From: Planctomycetota bacterium
GTDB taxonomy: Bacteria; Planctomycetota; Planctomycetia; Isosphaerales; Isosphaeraceae
DNA: 7,356 bases
NCBI GenBank assembly: GCA_021777685.1
Contig: JAJYDH010000328.1
Coordinates: 1-7,356, forward strand
Direction: 5' to 3'
The translations under genes and the position numbers were made by a program. Shown in pieces: positions 1 to 5,298 of this stretch (positions are counted from its first letter, which is position 1; each line of letters opens with the position of its first letter). The notes below the pieces were generated by a model. The model saw nothing but the letters and a program-made list of their open reading frames with translations. It ran no database searches and was not told the DNA's origin.

Positions 1-443
1 GATCTGCCGGTGATGACGAAGCGGTGGGCCGAGGCCCGGAAGCCGTGCTCGGTGCTGATCGCCTCGCGAAGGCGGCGGATCTCGTCGTTGCGGAACTCGA
101 TGATCCGGTTGCACTCGGTGCAATGCATGTGGTCGTGCGAGGGATACCCGAAGTCGTGCTCGTAGGCCGTGCGGTTGGTCAGCCGAAGCTCGCGGAGCAG
201 CCCCGCCTCGACCAGCAGGCGGAGGGTCCGGTAGACCGTCGCCCGGCTCACCTGGCGGCCGGCGGCCCGGAGGTCGGCGACCAGCTCGTCGGCGTCGAAG
301 TGCTTGTGGGAATCGAAGATGTGGCGGACCAGGATGCGGCGGGGCTCGGTGAGCTTCTCGCCGCGGATCTCCAGGAACTCGCGGAACTTGTCCTCCGCGG
401 AACCTTGCGCAACGACGGGTCCGAGGGGCGAGGGGTCCGCCAT
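1..443 (-). CDS. fur: Fur-family ferric uptake regulator, C-terminus cut by the window edge
   Basis: This is a metal-dependent transcriptional repressor that binds DNA as a dimer when loaded with Fe(II), or another metal in PerR/Zur relatives. The 147 visible residues start at ATG 443, with GAGGA about 9 nt upstream. The winged-helix domain covers about residues 17-95, and its recognition helix contains SRATVYRTL (66-74), the family hallmark. Metal ligands typical of Fur are visible: H46/H48 in the HKHFDADEL segment, E96, and H103-D-H105-M-H107-C108-T-E-C111, which combines the regulatory-site histidines with the first CxxC pair of the structural zinc site. H140 fits a further ligand. Only the last 10-20 residues should be missing. 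It stands alone on the minus strand, separated from the next gene by two hairpins, and a Fur box at 513-531 points to autoregulation by iron. PerR or Zur cannot be excluded from sequence alone, but the Fur-type box favours Fur. Confidence 0.94.
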   Translation of the reverse strand, partial: MADPSPLGPVVAQGSAEDKFREFLEIRGEKLTEPRRILVRHIFDSHKHFDADELVADLRAAGRQVSRATVYRTLRLLVEAGLLRELRLTNRTAYEHDFGYPSHDHMHCTECNRIIEFRNDEIRRLREAISTEHGFRASAHRFVITGR

Positions 444-512
444 CGATGGTCATCCTCGGGCCGGGGCCGGTCCGTCCTCGCCGTCCGGGGCGACTCGGCC
501 GACCTTCCTATC

Positions 513-531
513 AATAACGATTCTCATTCTA
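513..531 (-). promoter_or_regulatory. Fur box upstream of fur
   Basis: On the plus strand the site reads AATAACGATTCTCATTCTA. It matches the classical 19-bp Fur consensus GATAATGATAATCATTATC at 13 of 19 positions, and the 16-bp core is palindromic at 10 of 16. It lies 70-88 nt upstream of the fur start in an AT-rich island within very GC-rich DNA. A minus-strand TAGAAT (531-526), resembling a -10 element, overlaps it, so repressor binding would block the promoter. The -35 at the expected distance is poor. Confidence 0.7.
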
Positions 532-589
532 TCTTGGAGGCGGCCCGCGGACTACTCGCGGCGGCGGGATTCGCGGATGAGGGCCGGAC

Positions 590-614
590 GACCGGCGGGC
601 CTGGCCCGCCGGTC
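590..614 (-). terminator. Strong GC hairpin downstream of the secreted-protein gene
   Basis: Bases 590-601 and 603-614 are perfect reverse complements (12-bp arms, one central base). The core is ACCGGCGGGCC on the left arm. It lies just past the stop codon of the gene ending at 634 and about 145 bp before the fur start. There is no clear T-tract, as is common in GC-rich genomes, so it may be a weak intrinsic terminator or an RNA-stabilising 3' end. Confidence 0.55.
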
Positions 615-618
615 ATCG

Positions 619-640
619 GCCTTGATCCCGGGATCAAGGC
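619..640 (-). terminator. 22-bp perfect palindrome overlapping a stop codon
   Basis: Bases 619-629 and 630-640 are perfect reverse complements around a central CCCGGG. The TGA stop (634-636) of the secreted-protein gene lies inside it. Together with the 590-614 hairpin it forms a tandem stem-loop 3' end, which favours termination or 3'-end protection. A dyad protein-binding site is possible but has no other support. Confidence 0.5.
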
Positions 641-1416
641 GTGCTGGTCAGCGGCAGCGGGGGCGTGGACAGGGTCGCGCGGGCCGACGGCGCGGGGGCG
701 TTGCTGGCGGTCGGCGAGGAGGCCGGCGCACTGGGGCTGAGCTTGGTCTGGAGCTCGTCGAGCACCTTCTGGAGGTGATGGACCGCGTGGTCGCACCCCT
801 GCGGGTTGCCCGAGTAGGAGAACGAGCTGGCGCGGAGCCGGCCGAGCGAACGGTCGAAGACGACGACGTGGACGTTCTCGATGAAGTCGCCCGCCGGGCC
901 GCCGCAATGCCCCTTGAGCTTGGCGAAGTCGCCCGAGGCGACGGCCTCGACGACCGGCCGGAGCACCTCGGGGGAGACGTGGTGGGCCCCCTCGCCGTCG
1001 ATGACCGTGCCGTCGGCGAAGACCTGGAGGAACATCCCGAACTGGCTGCCGCCGTCCGACCGTCCGAGCGAGATCCGGCTGACCAGCGGGTCGGCCTCGG
1101 TGATCGGCTTGTTGACCCGGGGCTTGGGGCTCACCCGGAGAGAGGGCGCCAGCGACGGGGCGCCGGACGGGGTCGTCGGCGGCGTGCTCAGGGCCGGCTG
1201 CCCGGTGAATCCGGGGCCCGGGGTGATCGTCGATGTCGGGCCCGATGTCGGGCCCGGATTCGAGTCGGCCCCGTTCGTCGACGAGCCGCCCATCCGGAAC
1301 AGGCGGCCGAGGCGGCTCGGCTCGTCGCCGAGGCTCGGGGTCGCGCCCACGCTATAAAGGATCAGGCCGGCGGCGACGGTCGCCGCCGCCAGCCCCTTGA
1401 TCGATTCGAGTCGCAT
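634..1416 (-). CDS. Secreted Pro/Ser/Thr-rich protein of unknown function
   Basis: I do not recognise a named family. The 260-residue product starts at ATG 1416 with an excellent ribosome binding site, AAGGAGG, just upstream. Residues 1-24 form a signal peptide or membrane anchor: a short charged start, then hydrophobic AAATVAAGLIL, with a plausible cleavage region around VGATPS. Residues 45-100 are a low-complexity Pro/Ser/Thr/Gly linker, partly made by a 12-bp tandem duplication. A compact, probably folded core follows at 105-225, with FGMFLQVFADGTVID (126-140), a helical segment near 150-166, and two cysteines (C171, C208) that could form a disulfide outside the cytoplasm. The tail (228-260) is again Ala/Ser/Pro-rich. 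It begins 60 bp after the GspE/PilB-like ATPase gene and may share its transcript; no functional link follows from that. Confidence 0.85.
   Translation of the reverse strand: MRLESIKGLAAATVAAGLILYSVGATPSLGDEPSRLGRLFRMGGSSTNGADSNPGPTSGPTSTITPGPGFTGQPALSTPPTTPSGAPSLAPSLRVSPKPRVNKPITEADPLVSRISLGRSDGGSQFGMFLQVFADGTVIDGEGAHHVSPEVLRPVVEAVASGDFAKLKGHCGGPAGDFIENVHVVVFDRSLGRLRASSFSYSGNPQGCDHAVHHLQKVLDELQTKLSPSAPASSPTASNAPAPSARATLSTPPLPLTSTP
1231..1254. repeat. 12-bp tandem duplication in the linker coding region
   Basis: CGATGTCGGGCC occurs twice in direct succession (1231-1242 and 1243-1254). Because the unit is a multiple of three, it adds a repeated Gly-Pro-Thr-Ser unit to the linker of the secreted protein without shifting the frame. 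It looks like recent slippage in a disordered region. Confidence 0.8.
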
Positions 1417-1476
1417 CGCCGACCTCCTTGTCGGTTTCGGCCCTTCGGCCGGGGTCGCCCACCCTTCGGGCCGCCG

Positions 1477-3063
1477 TCACATCGCGACGACCCGGTAGAC
1501 CTCCTCCAGGGTTGTGGCGCCTTCCAGTACTTTATCGACCGCGCTCTGCCTCAACGTTCGCATTCCCATGTCGCAGGCCACCCGGCGGACGACGTCCTTG
1601 GCGATCTGCTGGAAGACCAGCTCGCGGAGCGTGTCGTTGATCTCCATGATCTCGAAGATCCCCGACCGGCCGAGATAGCCGGTCTGGAAGCAGGCCGGGC
1701 AGCCCTCACCCCGGGCCAGCATCACCCCCTGATACTCGACCTGGTCGAGCCCGAGCATCGAGAGGTGCTGATCCTCGGCCTCGAACGTCACCTTGCAATA
1801 CGGGCAGATCTTGCGGAGGAGCCGCTGCGAGATCACCGCCAGGAGGGTGTTTGAGAGCATGTAGCCGGGGATCTTGAAGTCGTAGAGGTTGCCCAGCGTG
1901 CTCGGGGCGTCGGCGGCGTGGATCGTGCTGAAGACGAGCACGCCGGTGAGCGCCGCGCGGATGCCGATGTGGGCGGTCTCCTCGTCGCGGATCTCGCCGA
2001 TCATGATGACGTCGGGGTCCTGCCGGAGCATCGACCGGAGGCCGTTGCCGAAGTCGAGGTTGATCTTGGGATCGACCTGGAGCTGGTTGACCCCGACGAC
2101 CCGCCGCTCGATCGGGTCCTCGATCGTCATGACGTTCCGTGTCGGCACGTTGACCCGGCTCAGGCAGGTATACAAGGTGGTCGTCTTGCCCGCCCCGACC
2201 GGCCCGGCCACGAGGACCGCTCCATAAGGCTTGGCGCAGATGTTGGAGAGCTGCTCGATCTGCTTCGAGTTCAGCCCGAGCAGGTCGAATCCGTACTCCT
2301 CCGTCACCGCCTCGTGGATCCGGACCACGATCTTCTCGCCGATCATCGTCGGCAGGGTCGCGACCCGGAGGTCGCGGGCCTGGTCCATGTAGTGGAACCT
2401 GATCCGGCCGTCCTGCGCGTGGCGGCGTTCGACGATGTTCAGGTTCGCCATGACCTTGAGCCGGCTGACCAGCGAGCTGGCGAAGGCCGGCTCCAGCTCC
2501 AGGACGTCGTGGAGCTGGCCGTCGATCCGGTATCGGACCCGGAAGAAGCTCTCCTGCGGGTCGAAGTGGATGTCGGTGGCGCGGGTCTCGAAGGCCCGGT
2601 TGAAGATCTGGGCGACGAGGTCGGGCGACCCGGCGGTCGCGGCGATCTCCTTCAGCTCATTCCGGATGTCGCGCTCGCGCTGGGTCCGGTCGAGGGGCTG
2701 GTCGACCTGCGGTGCCAGGGCGAGGGGCGCCGGGTCGGACGACGGCCCCGGCGACTCGTCGGCCGAGGTCTGAAGGGGCTGGACGTGCGAGGCCGAGGTC
2801 GGCCCGTTCGAGGCCGAGATGGTGAGCGGGTCTCTGGCTGGCGACGGCTGGACCAGCGGCACCTGGTCGATCACGATCGCGTCCAGCCGCTCCTCGGGCA
2901 GGAGCTTGAGCTTGAGGATCGTTTGGCGGAGGTCCAGGTTATGTTCCCGGCCATATTGCTGGACGGCGAGCAGTTGGGCGGCCGAGAGCAGCCCGTCCTG
3001 GATGAGAAGGGCGCCGAGGGCCTGCTCGGAGGCGAGGGGGAGTCGGTCTTGGGAGGAAAGCAT
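1477..3063 (-). CDS. GspE/PilB-family type II secretion / type IV pilus assembly ATPase
   Basis: This is a cytoplasmic hexameric ATPase that powers assembly of type IV pili or a type II secretion pseudopilus. The 528-residue form starting at ATG 3063 is preferred; the frame runs open to 3174, but that extension is only an Arg/Pro-rich GC artefact. Residues 1-70 form a short N-terminal domain of the GspE/PilB/MshE kind, and 72-128 are a Pro/Ser linker. The N2 domain (about 130-250) has DIHFDP, RVRYRIDG and ERRHAQDGRI. The ATPase domain has Walker A GPVGAGKTT (287-295), the Asp-box segment near TIEDPIE (313-319), Walker B region DPDVIMIGEIRDEET (349-363) with E357, and a His box STIHAADAPST with H382. 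A zinc-binding C420/C423 plus C455/C458 module and the LEGATTLEEV end are also present, so it is full length. No pilin, platform or PilT gene is nearby, so PilB and GspE cannot be distinguished. Confidence 0.94.
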   Translation of the reverse strand: MLSSQDRLPLASEQALGALLIQDGLLSAAQLLAVQQYGREHNLDLRQTILKLKLLPEERLDAIVIDQVPLVQPSPARDPLTISASNGPTSASHVQPLQTSADESPGPSSDPAPLALAPQVDQPLDRTQRERDIRNELKEIAATAGSPDLVAQIFNRAFETRATDIHFDPQESFFRVRYRIDGQLHDVLELEPAFASSLVSRLKVMANLNIVERRHAQDGRIRFHYMDQARDLRVATLPTMIGEKIVVRIHEAVTEEYGFDLLGLNSKQIEQLSNICAKPYGAVLVAGPVGAGKTTTLYTCLSRVNVPTRNVMTIEDPIERRVVGVNQLQVDPKINLDFGNGLRSMLRQDPDVIMIGEIRDEETAHIGIRAALTGVLVFSTIHAADAPSTLGNLYDFKIPGYMLSNTLLAVISQRLLRKICPYCKVTFEAEDQHLSMLGLDQVEYQGVMLARGEGCPACFQTGYLGRSGIFEIMEINDTLRELVFQQIAKDVVRRVACDMGMRTLRQSAVDKVLEGATTLEEVYRVVAM

Positions 3064-3093
3064 GGGCACATCTCGCCGGGTCGGGCGGGCCCT

Positions 3094-3118
3094 CCCCGGG
3101 CGGGCGTCTCGCCCGCCG
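3094..3118. repeat. Intergenic hairpin repeat, copy 1
   Basis: This 25-bp element contains perfect 8-bp arms GGCGGGCG (3099-3106) and CGCCCGCC (3110-3117) around a TCT loop. It matches the element at 6690-6714 at 22 of 25 positions in the same orientation. It lies about 31-55 nt upstream of the ATPase start, in its probable 5' leader. It looks like a dispersed REP-like palindrome, though two copies in one window cannot prove that. Confidence 0.5.
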
Positions 3119-3293
3119 ATTCGGCGACCACGACGGACCCTCCTGGGCCGTCGGGAGGGGGGCCGATCCCCCAACGATCTTCCTCCAGCGTCCGGCGGAT
3201 TACCAGACGGAGGCGGCCGAAACCGGCCGACTTGACGCGATCTTCATGAGGGCGGCGACCGGCAGGTCGCCCGGATCGGAGGCCCGGGCGATC

Positions 3294-3310
3294 GGCCGGA
3301 GGCCGGCCTC
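3294..3310 (-). terminator. Possible hairpin terminator after flgM
   Basis: GGCCGG (3294-3299) and CCGGCC (3303-3308) pair around AGG, and 3299-3310 is also a perfect 12-bp palindrome. It begins 10 bp past the flgM stop, beyond a run of eight G on the plus strand. There is no T-tract, so termination is uncertain. Confidence 0.4.
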
Positions 3311-3319
3311 AGGGGGGGG

Positions 3320-3613
3320 TCAGAAGCTGGAGAAGCCGCTGAGCTCGTCCATGAGGCGATCCAGCGCGACCTGGATCTTCTCGGGCGTCTCGTAGGTCCC
3401 GGCGGCGATCTGCTGCCGGATCTCCTCGACCTTCTCATGACGGATCTCGGGAAGCCGGCTGATCCCGTCGAGCATCTGGCCCAGCGGCGAGATCTCGACG
3501 TGATCGCGCGGGGTGCCCGCGTTCACGGTCTGGCCGGCGTCCACTCCGAACGCGGCGAGCCGAGGATAGATCGGTTGGGGCCCTTGAGCCCCGCCGGCGC
3601 CGTAGATCTCCAT
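3320..3613 (-). CDS. flgM: FlgM-like anti-sigma-28 factor
   Basis: FlgM proteins bind the flagellar sigma factor FliA (sigma-28) in the cytoplasm and hold late flagellar genes off until the hook-basal body is complete, when FlgM is exported. The 97-residue product starts at ATG 3613, with AAGGGGG about 9 nt upstream. Residues 1-35 are Gly/Ala/Pro-rich and probably disordered, as the FlgM N-terminus usually is. The conserved C-terminal part runs from DHVEISPLGQML (37-48) through LPEIRHEKVEEIRQQIAAGT (54-73) to YETPEKIQVALDRLMDEL (74-91), which is the two-helix sigma-binding pattern with the I-x-x-G-x-Y signature. Length and layout match planctomycete FlgM-like proteins. No flagellar gene is in the window; the next gene downstream is a GspE/PilB-like ATPase 256 bp away. 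The family assignment is firm, but a flagellar role is inferred. Confidence 0.84.
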   Translation of the reverse strand: MEIYGAGGAQGPQPIYPRLAAFGVDAGQTVNAGTPRDHVEISPLGQMLDGISRLPEIRHEKVEEIRQQIAAGTYETPEKIQVALDRLMDELSGFSSF

Positions 3614-3874
3614 TTGAGCATCCCCCTTCTTGGTGTCGGAGCCCGACGTCCCTGGATACGGCCGTCGCGGGCGTTGTTCATCTCAGACCCACGGAGGCCG
3701 CGTTTGAGGTCGCCGGCGGCACTCCGCCGCCCGCGTCTCCCTCTCCGGACTTCCGCCGAGGGGCCCGGGCGTCCGCCCTTCCTGCCCCTACACCCTTATC
3801 ATCGGACCGGAAGCTGGGGCGAATTTAACTTTAAGCCCGGAAAATCGCGCGAGGTTCGAGAACCGGCCCCCCGG
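3614..3874. other. Intergenic spacer between mlaD and flgM with an AT-rich island
   Basis: I find no convincing gene here. An AT-rich stretch around 3821-3834, containing TTAAAGTTAAATT on the minus strand, stands out from the GC-rich surroundings about 210 nt upstream of flgM. It is the best place to look for the flgM promoter. No pair of -35/-10 hexamers with normal spacing could be assigned. Confidence 0.35.
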
Positions 3875-3875
3875 T
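3862..3875 (-). terminator. Short hairpin at the mlaD stop codon
   Basis: ACCGG (3862-3866) and CCGGT (3871-3875) pair around CCCC, touching the TGA stop of mlaD (3875-3877). The stem is only 5 bp and no T-tract follows, so this is a weak candidate for an mRNA 3' end. Confidence 0.25.
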
Positions 3876-5170
3876 CAGTTGGCCGACCCCCGCCTCGCGC
3901 GCTGGGGGCCTTGCGGCTTCATCGCGTCGCTGAGCTGGGCCGACATCTGGCCGAGCCGGGCCGTGACCTCGGCGATCTGGCGGCGGACCACCTCCAGCTC
4001 GTCGCGCTGCTGGGGCGAGTTCGGCCTCGACTGGAGCAGTTCCAGCGTCTTGACCGCGTCGTCGAGCTTCATCGCGCCGTTGGCGAAGACCTGTGCCGAG
4101 TCGTAGACGCTCTGGACCCGGACATCCTCGGGCGTCGGCTTGTAGAGCGGGCTGAGGACGAACGGGTTGGCGTAGATCTTCTGGACCAGCTTGCTCCCCC
4201 AGTCGGAGGCGTCCTTGACGTTGGCCACGGTCCGCTCGATGTCGACCTTGTTCCTTGTCAGCATCGCGATCGCCAGGTCGGTGATCTGCTTTCCATTATA
4301 GAGGGCCAGGTCGGCCCGGGTCATGGTCCCCTTGAGGTGGTCGAGCAGGCCCGAGACCTTCTCCTGGTCGCGGTCGAGGACCATCCGCAGGGTGGCCGAG
4401 AGGTCCTTGGCGCTGGCGATCGTCTCCTTGATGTTGGGCCGGTTCTCGGCGAGCACGGCGTCGACCCGGGCGGCCAGCGTGACGACCTGGGCGAGCACGG
4501 CCTCGACCCTGGGCGATGCGGTGGCGATCCGCCGGGTCGCCTCGTCGACGTGGCCGACCGCCGAGGCCACCACCGGCCGGACCGACTCCGAGGTCTGCTT
4601 CAGGCCGTCGACCGTCTCGCGGACCGAGCCGACGATCTGCCGGACCTGCGGCCCGGTCGTGTCGATCGTCTCGCGGACCTGGCCGATCATGTGGCTGATG
4701 TTGCTCCGCTCGACCGGCCCGAGCCCCACCTGCTCCAGGACCGGGTCGAACATGCTGGTCTCGACCCCCTTGAGCACCCGGCCGGGCACCATCGCCAGGT
4801 CCGACTTGCCGATCGAGAGGATGTTGACCCGCGACTGGCCGGTCAGGCTCGACTCGATCGTGATCCGGGCGTCCTGCTTGAGCCGGACGGCGAGGTCGGC
4901 CGGGACCGCCAGGCGGACCCGGGCCACCAGCGCCCCGTCGACCTCGGCCAGCGTGACGGCGACCACCCGGCCCGACTCGACGCCGGCGATCCGGACCTGG
5001 CTCCCGGGCCGGATGCCCTGGCCGTCGCGGAAGTCGACGTCGATCTGCCGGCGGTCCGACAGGAATCCCGGCCCGCTCGCCGCCATCCCCAGCAGGCCGA
5101 TCAGGGCCGCCAGGGCCAGGACGATCACCAGGCCGACGCGGATCTCGCGTCCCGAGGATCGAGCACTCAT
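3875..5170 (-). CDS. mlaD: MlaD/MCE-domain lipid transport protein with long helical C-terminus
   Basis: MCE proteins of the MlaD family form a hexameric ring anchored in the inner membrane and carry lipids between an ABC permease and the periplasm or outer membrane. The 431-residue product starts at ATG 5170, with AAGGA 6 nt upstream. A single N-terminal membrane helix (about 11-32, VGLVIVLALAALIGLLGMAA) is followed by the MCE domain at about 41-120, with the typical VDFRDGQGIRPGSQVRIAGV (45-64) followed by ESGRVVAV. Residues 150-415 are long and mostly helical, with amphipathic repeats that suggest coiled coil. At 431 residues it is more than twice the length of E. coli MlaD (183). This resembles MCE proteins whose C-terminal helices extend into a tunnel-like assembly. 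The upstream neighbour is mlaE, 121 bp away across stable hairpins. No MlaF, MlaC or MlaA gene is visible. Confidence 0.94.
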   Translation of the reverse strand: MSARSSGREIRVGLVIVLALAALIGLLGMAASGPGFLSDRRQIDVDFRDGQGIRPGSQVRIAGVESGRVVAVTLAEVDGALVARVRLAVPADLAVRLKQDARITIESSLTGQSRVNILSIGKSDLAMVPGRVLKGVETSMFDPVLEQVGLGPVERSNISHMIGQVRETIDTTGPQVRQIVGSVRETVDGLKQTSESVRPVVASAVGHVDEATRRIATASPRVEAVLAQVVTLAARVDAVLAENRPNIKETIASAKDLSATLRMVLDRDQEKVSGLLDHLKGTMTRADLALYNGKQITDLAIAMLTRNKVDIERTVANVKDASDWGSKLVQKIYANPFVLSPLYKPTPEDVRVQSVYDSAQVFANGAMKLDDAVKTLELLQSRPNSPQQRDELEVVRRQIAEVTARLGQMSAQLSDAMKPQGPQRARRGSAN

Positions 5171-5171
5171 C

Positions 5172-5185
5172 GGGGTTCCTTCCCC
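5172..5185 (-). promoter_or_regulatory. mlaD ribosome binding site displayed in a hairpin loop
   Basis: In the minus-strand transcript GGGG (5185-5182) can pair with CCCC (5175-5172), leaving AAGGAA as a six-base loop. That loop is the Shine-Dalgarno sequence of mlaD, ending a few bases before ATG 5170. A four-pair G-C stem could help present or mask the site. The pairing is visible, but its importance is inferred. Confidence 0.35.
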
Positions 5186-5196
5186 TTGGGGACTGG

Positions 5197-5219
5197 CCGG
5201 ATCGGCCGGACCGATCCGG
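5197..5219 (-). repeat. 9-bp stem-loop between mlaE and mlaD
   Basis: CCGGATCGG (5197-5205) and CCGATCCGG (5211-5219) are perfect reverse complements separated by CCGGA. With the larger palindrome at 5245-5288 it fills most of the mlaE-mlaD gap. As RNA it would be very stable and could slow exonucleases or ribosomes, or act as a processing site. Confidence 0.6.
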
Positions 5220-5236
5220 GACTCTCAGAGATTTCC

Positions 5237-5298
5237 CAACTCAGATCCCAAATCTCAGACCTGAGATTTCAGGTCTGAGATTTGGGATGATTCAACTC
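5237..5298. mobile_element. Possible miniature palindromic insertion flanked by CAACTC direct repeats
   Basis: A perfect inverted repeat with 20-bp arms (5245-5264 and 5269-5288) around GATT is the most striking structure in the window. The arms contain the heptamer GAGATTT or its complement, and a further copy lies outside at 5228-5234. The stretch is far richer in A/T than the surrounding genes. The direct repeat CAACTC flanks it at 5237-5242 and 5293-5298, the right copy overlapping the mlaE stop codon, which would fit a target-site duplication around a 50-bp insert. No transposase or known element is recognised. It could instead be a plain transcriptional or mRNA-stability hairpin. Confidence 0.5.

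Noticed and set aside
248..514. Minus-strand 88-codon frame overlapping fur
   Set aside because: It overlaps the well-supported fur frame and the Fur box region, and its composition is Arg/Ser/Pro-rich without motifs.
1438..1451. Small stem CGGCC/GGCCG between the ATPase gene and the secreted-protein gene as a terminator
   Set aside because: It is only 5 bp with a four-base loop and no T-tract, in a 60-bp gap that more likely lies inside one transcript.
3064..3174. N-terminal extension of the GspE/PilB-like protein to ATG 3174
   Set aside because: The added 37 residues are almost all Arg, Gly, Pro and Asp and cover the intergenic hairpin repeat. The sequence from ATG 3063 already gives a normal N-terminal domain.
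3680..3689. ATCTCAGACC in the mlaD-flgM spacer, matching 10 bp of the palindrome arm at 5252-5261
   Set aside because: It is too short to separate from chance, and there is no second arm next to it.
3794..3834. Sigma-28 promoter for flgM: TAAAGTTA followed by CCGATGATAA on the minus strand
   Set aside because: Both halves resemble sigma-28 elements, but the gap between them is about 8 bp longer than the fixed spacing this sigma factor needs.
3437..5278. 613-codon open frame on the plus strand across mlaD, and similar long plus-strand frames at 304-1854 and 1918-3249
   Set aside because: These lie opposite well-supported genes, have Arg/Asp/Leu/His-rich compositions typical of antisense frames in GC-rich DNA, and show no domain motif.
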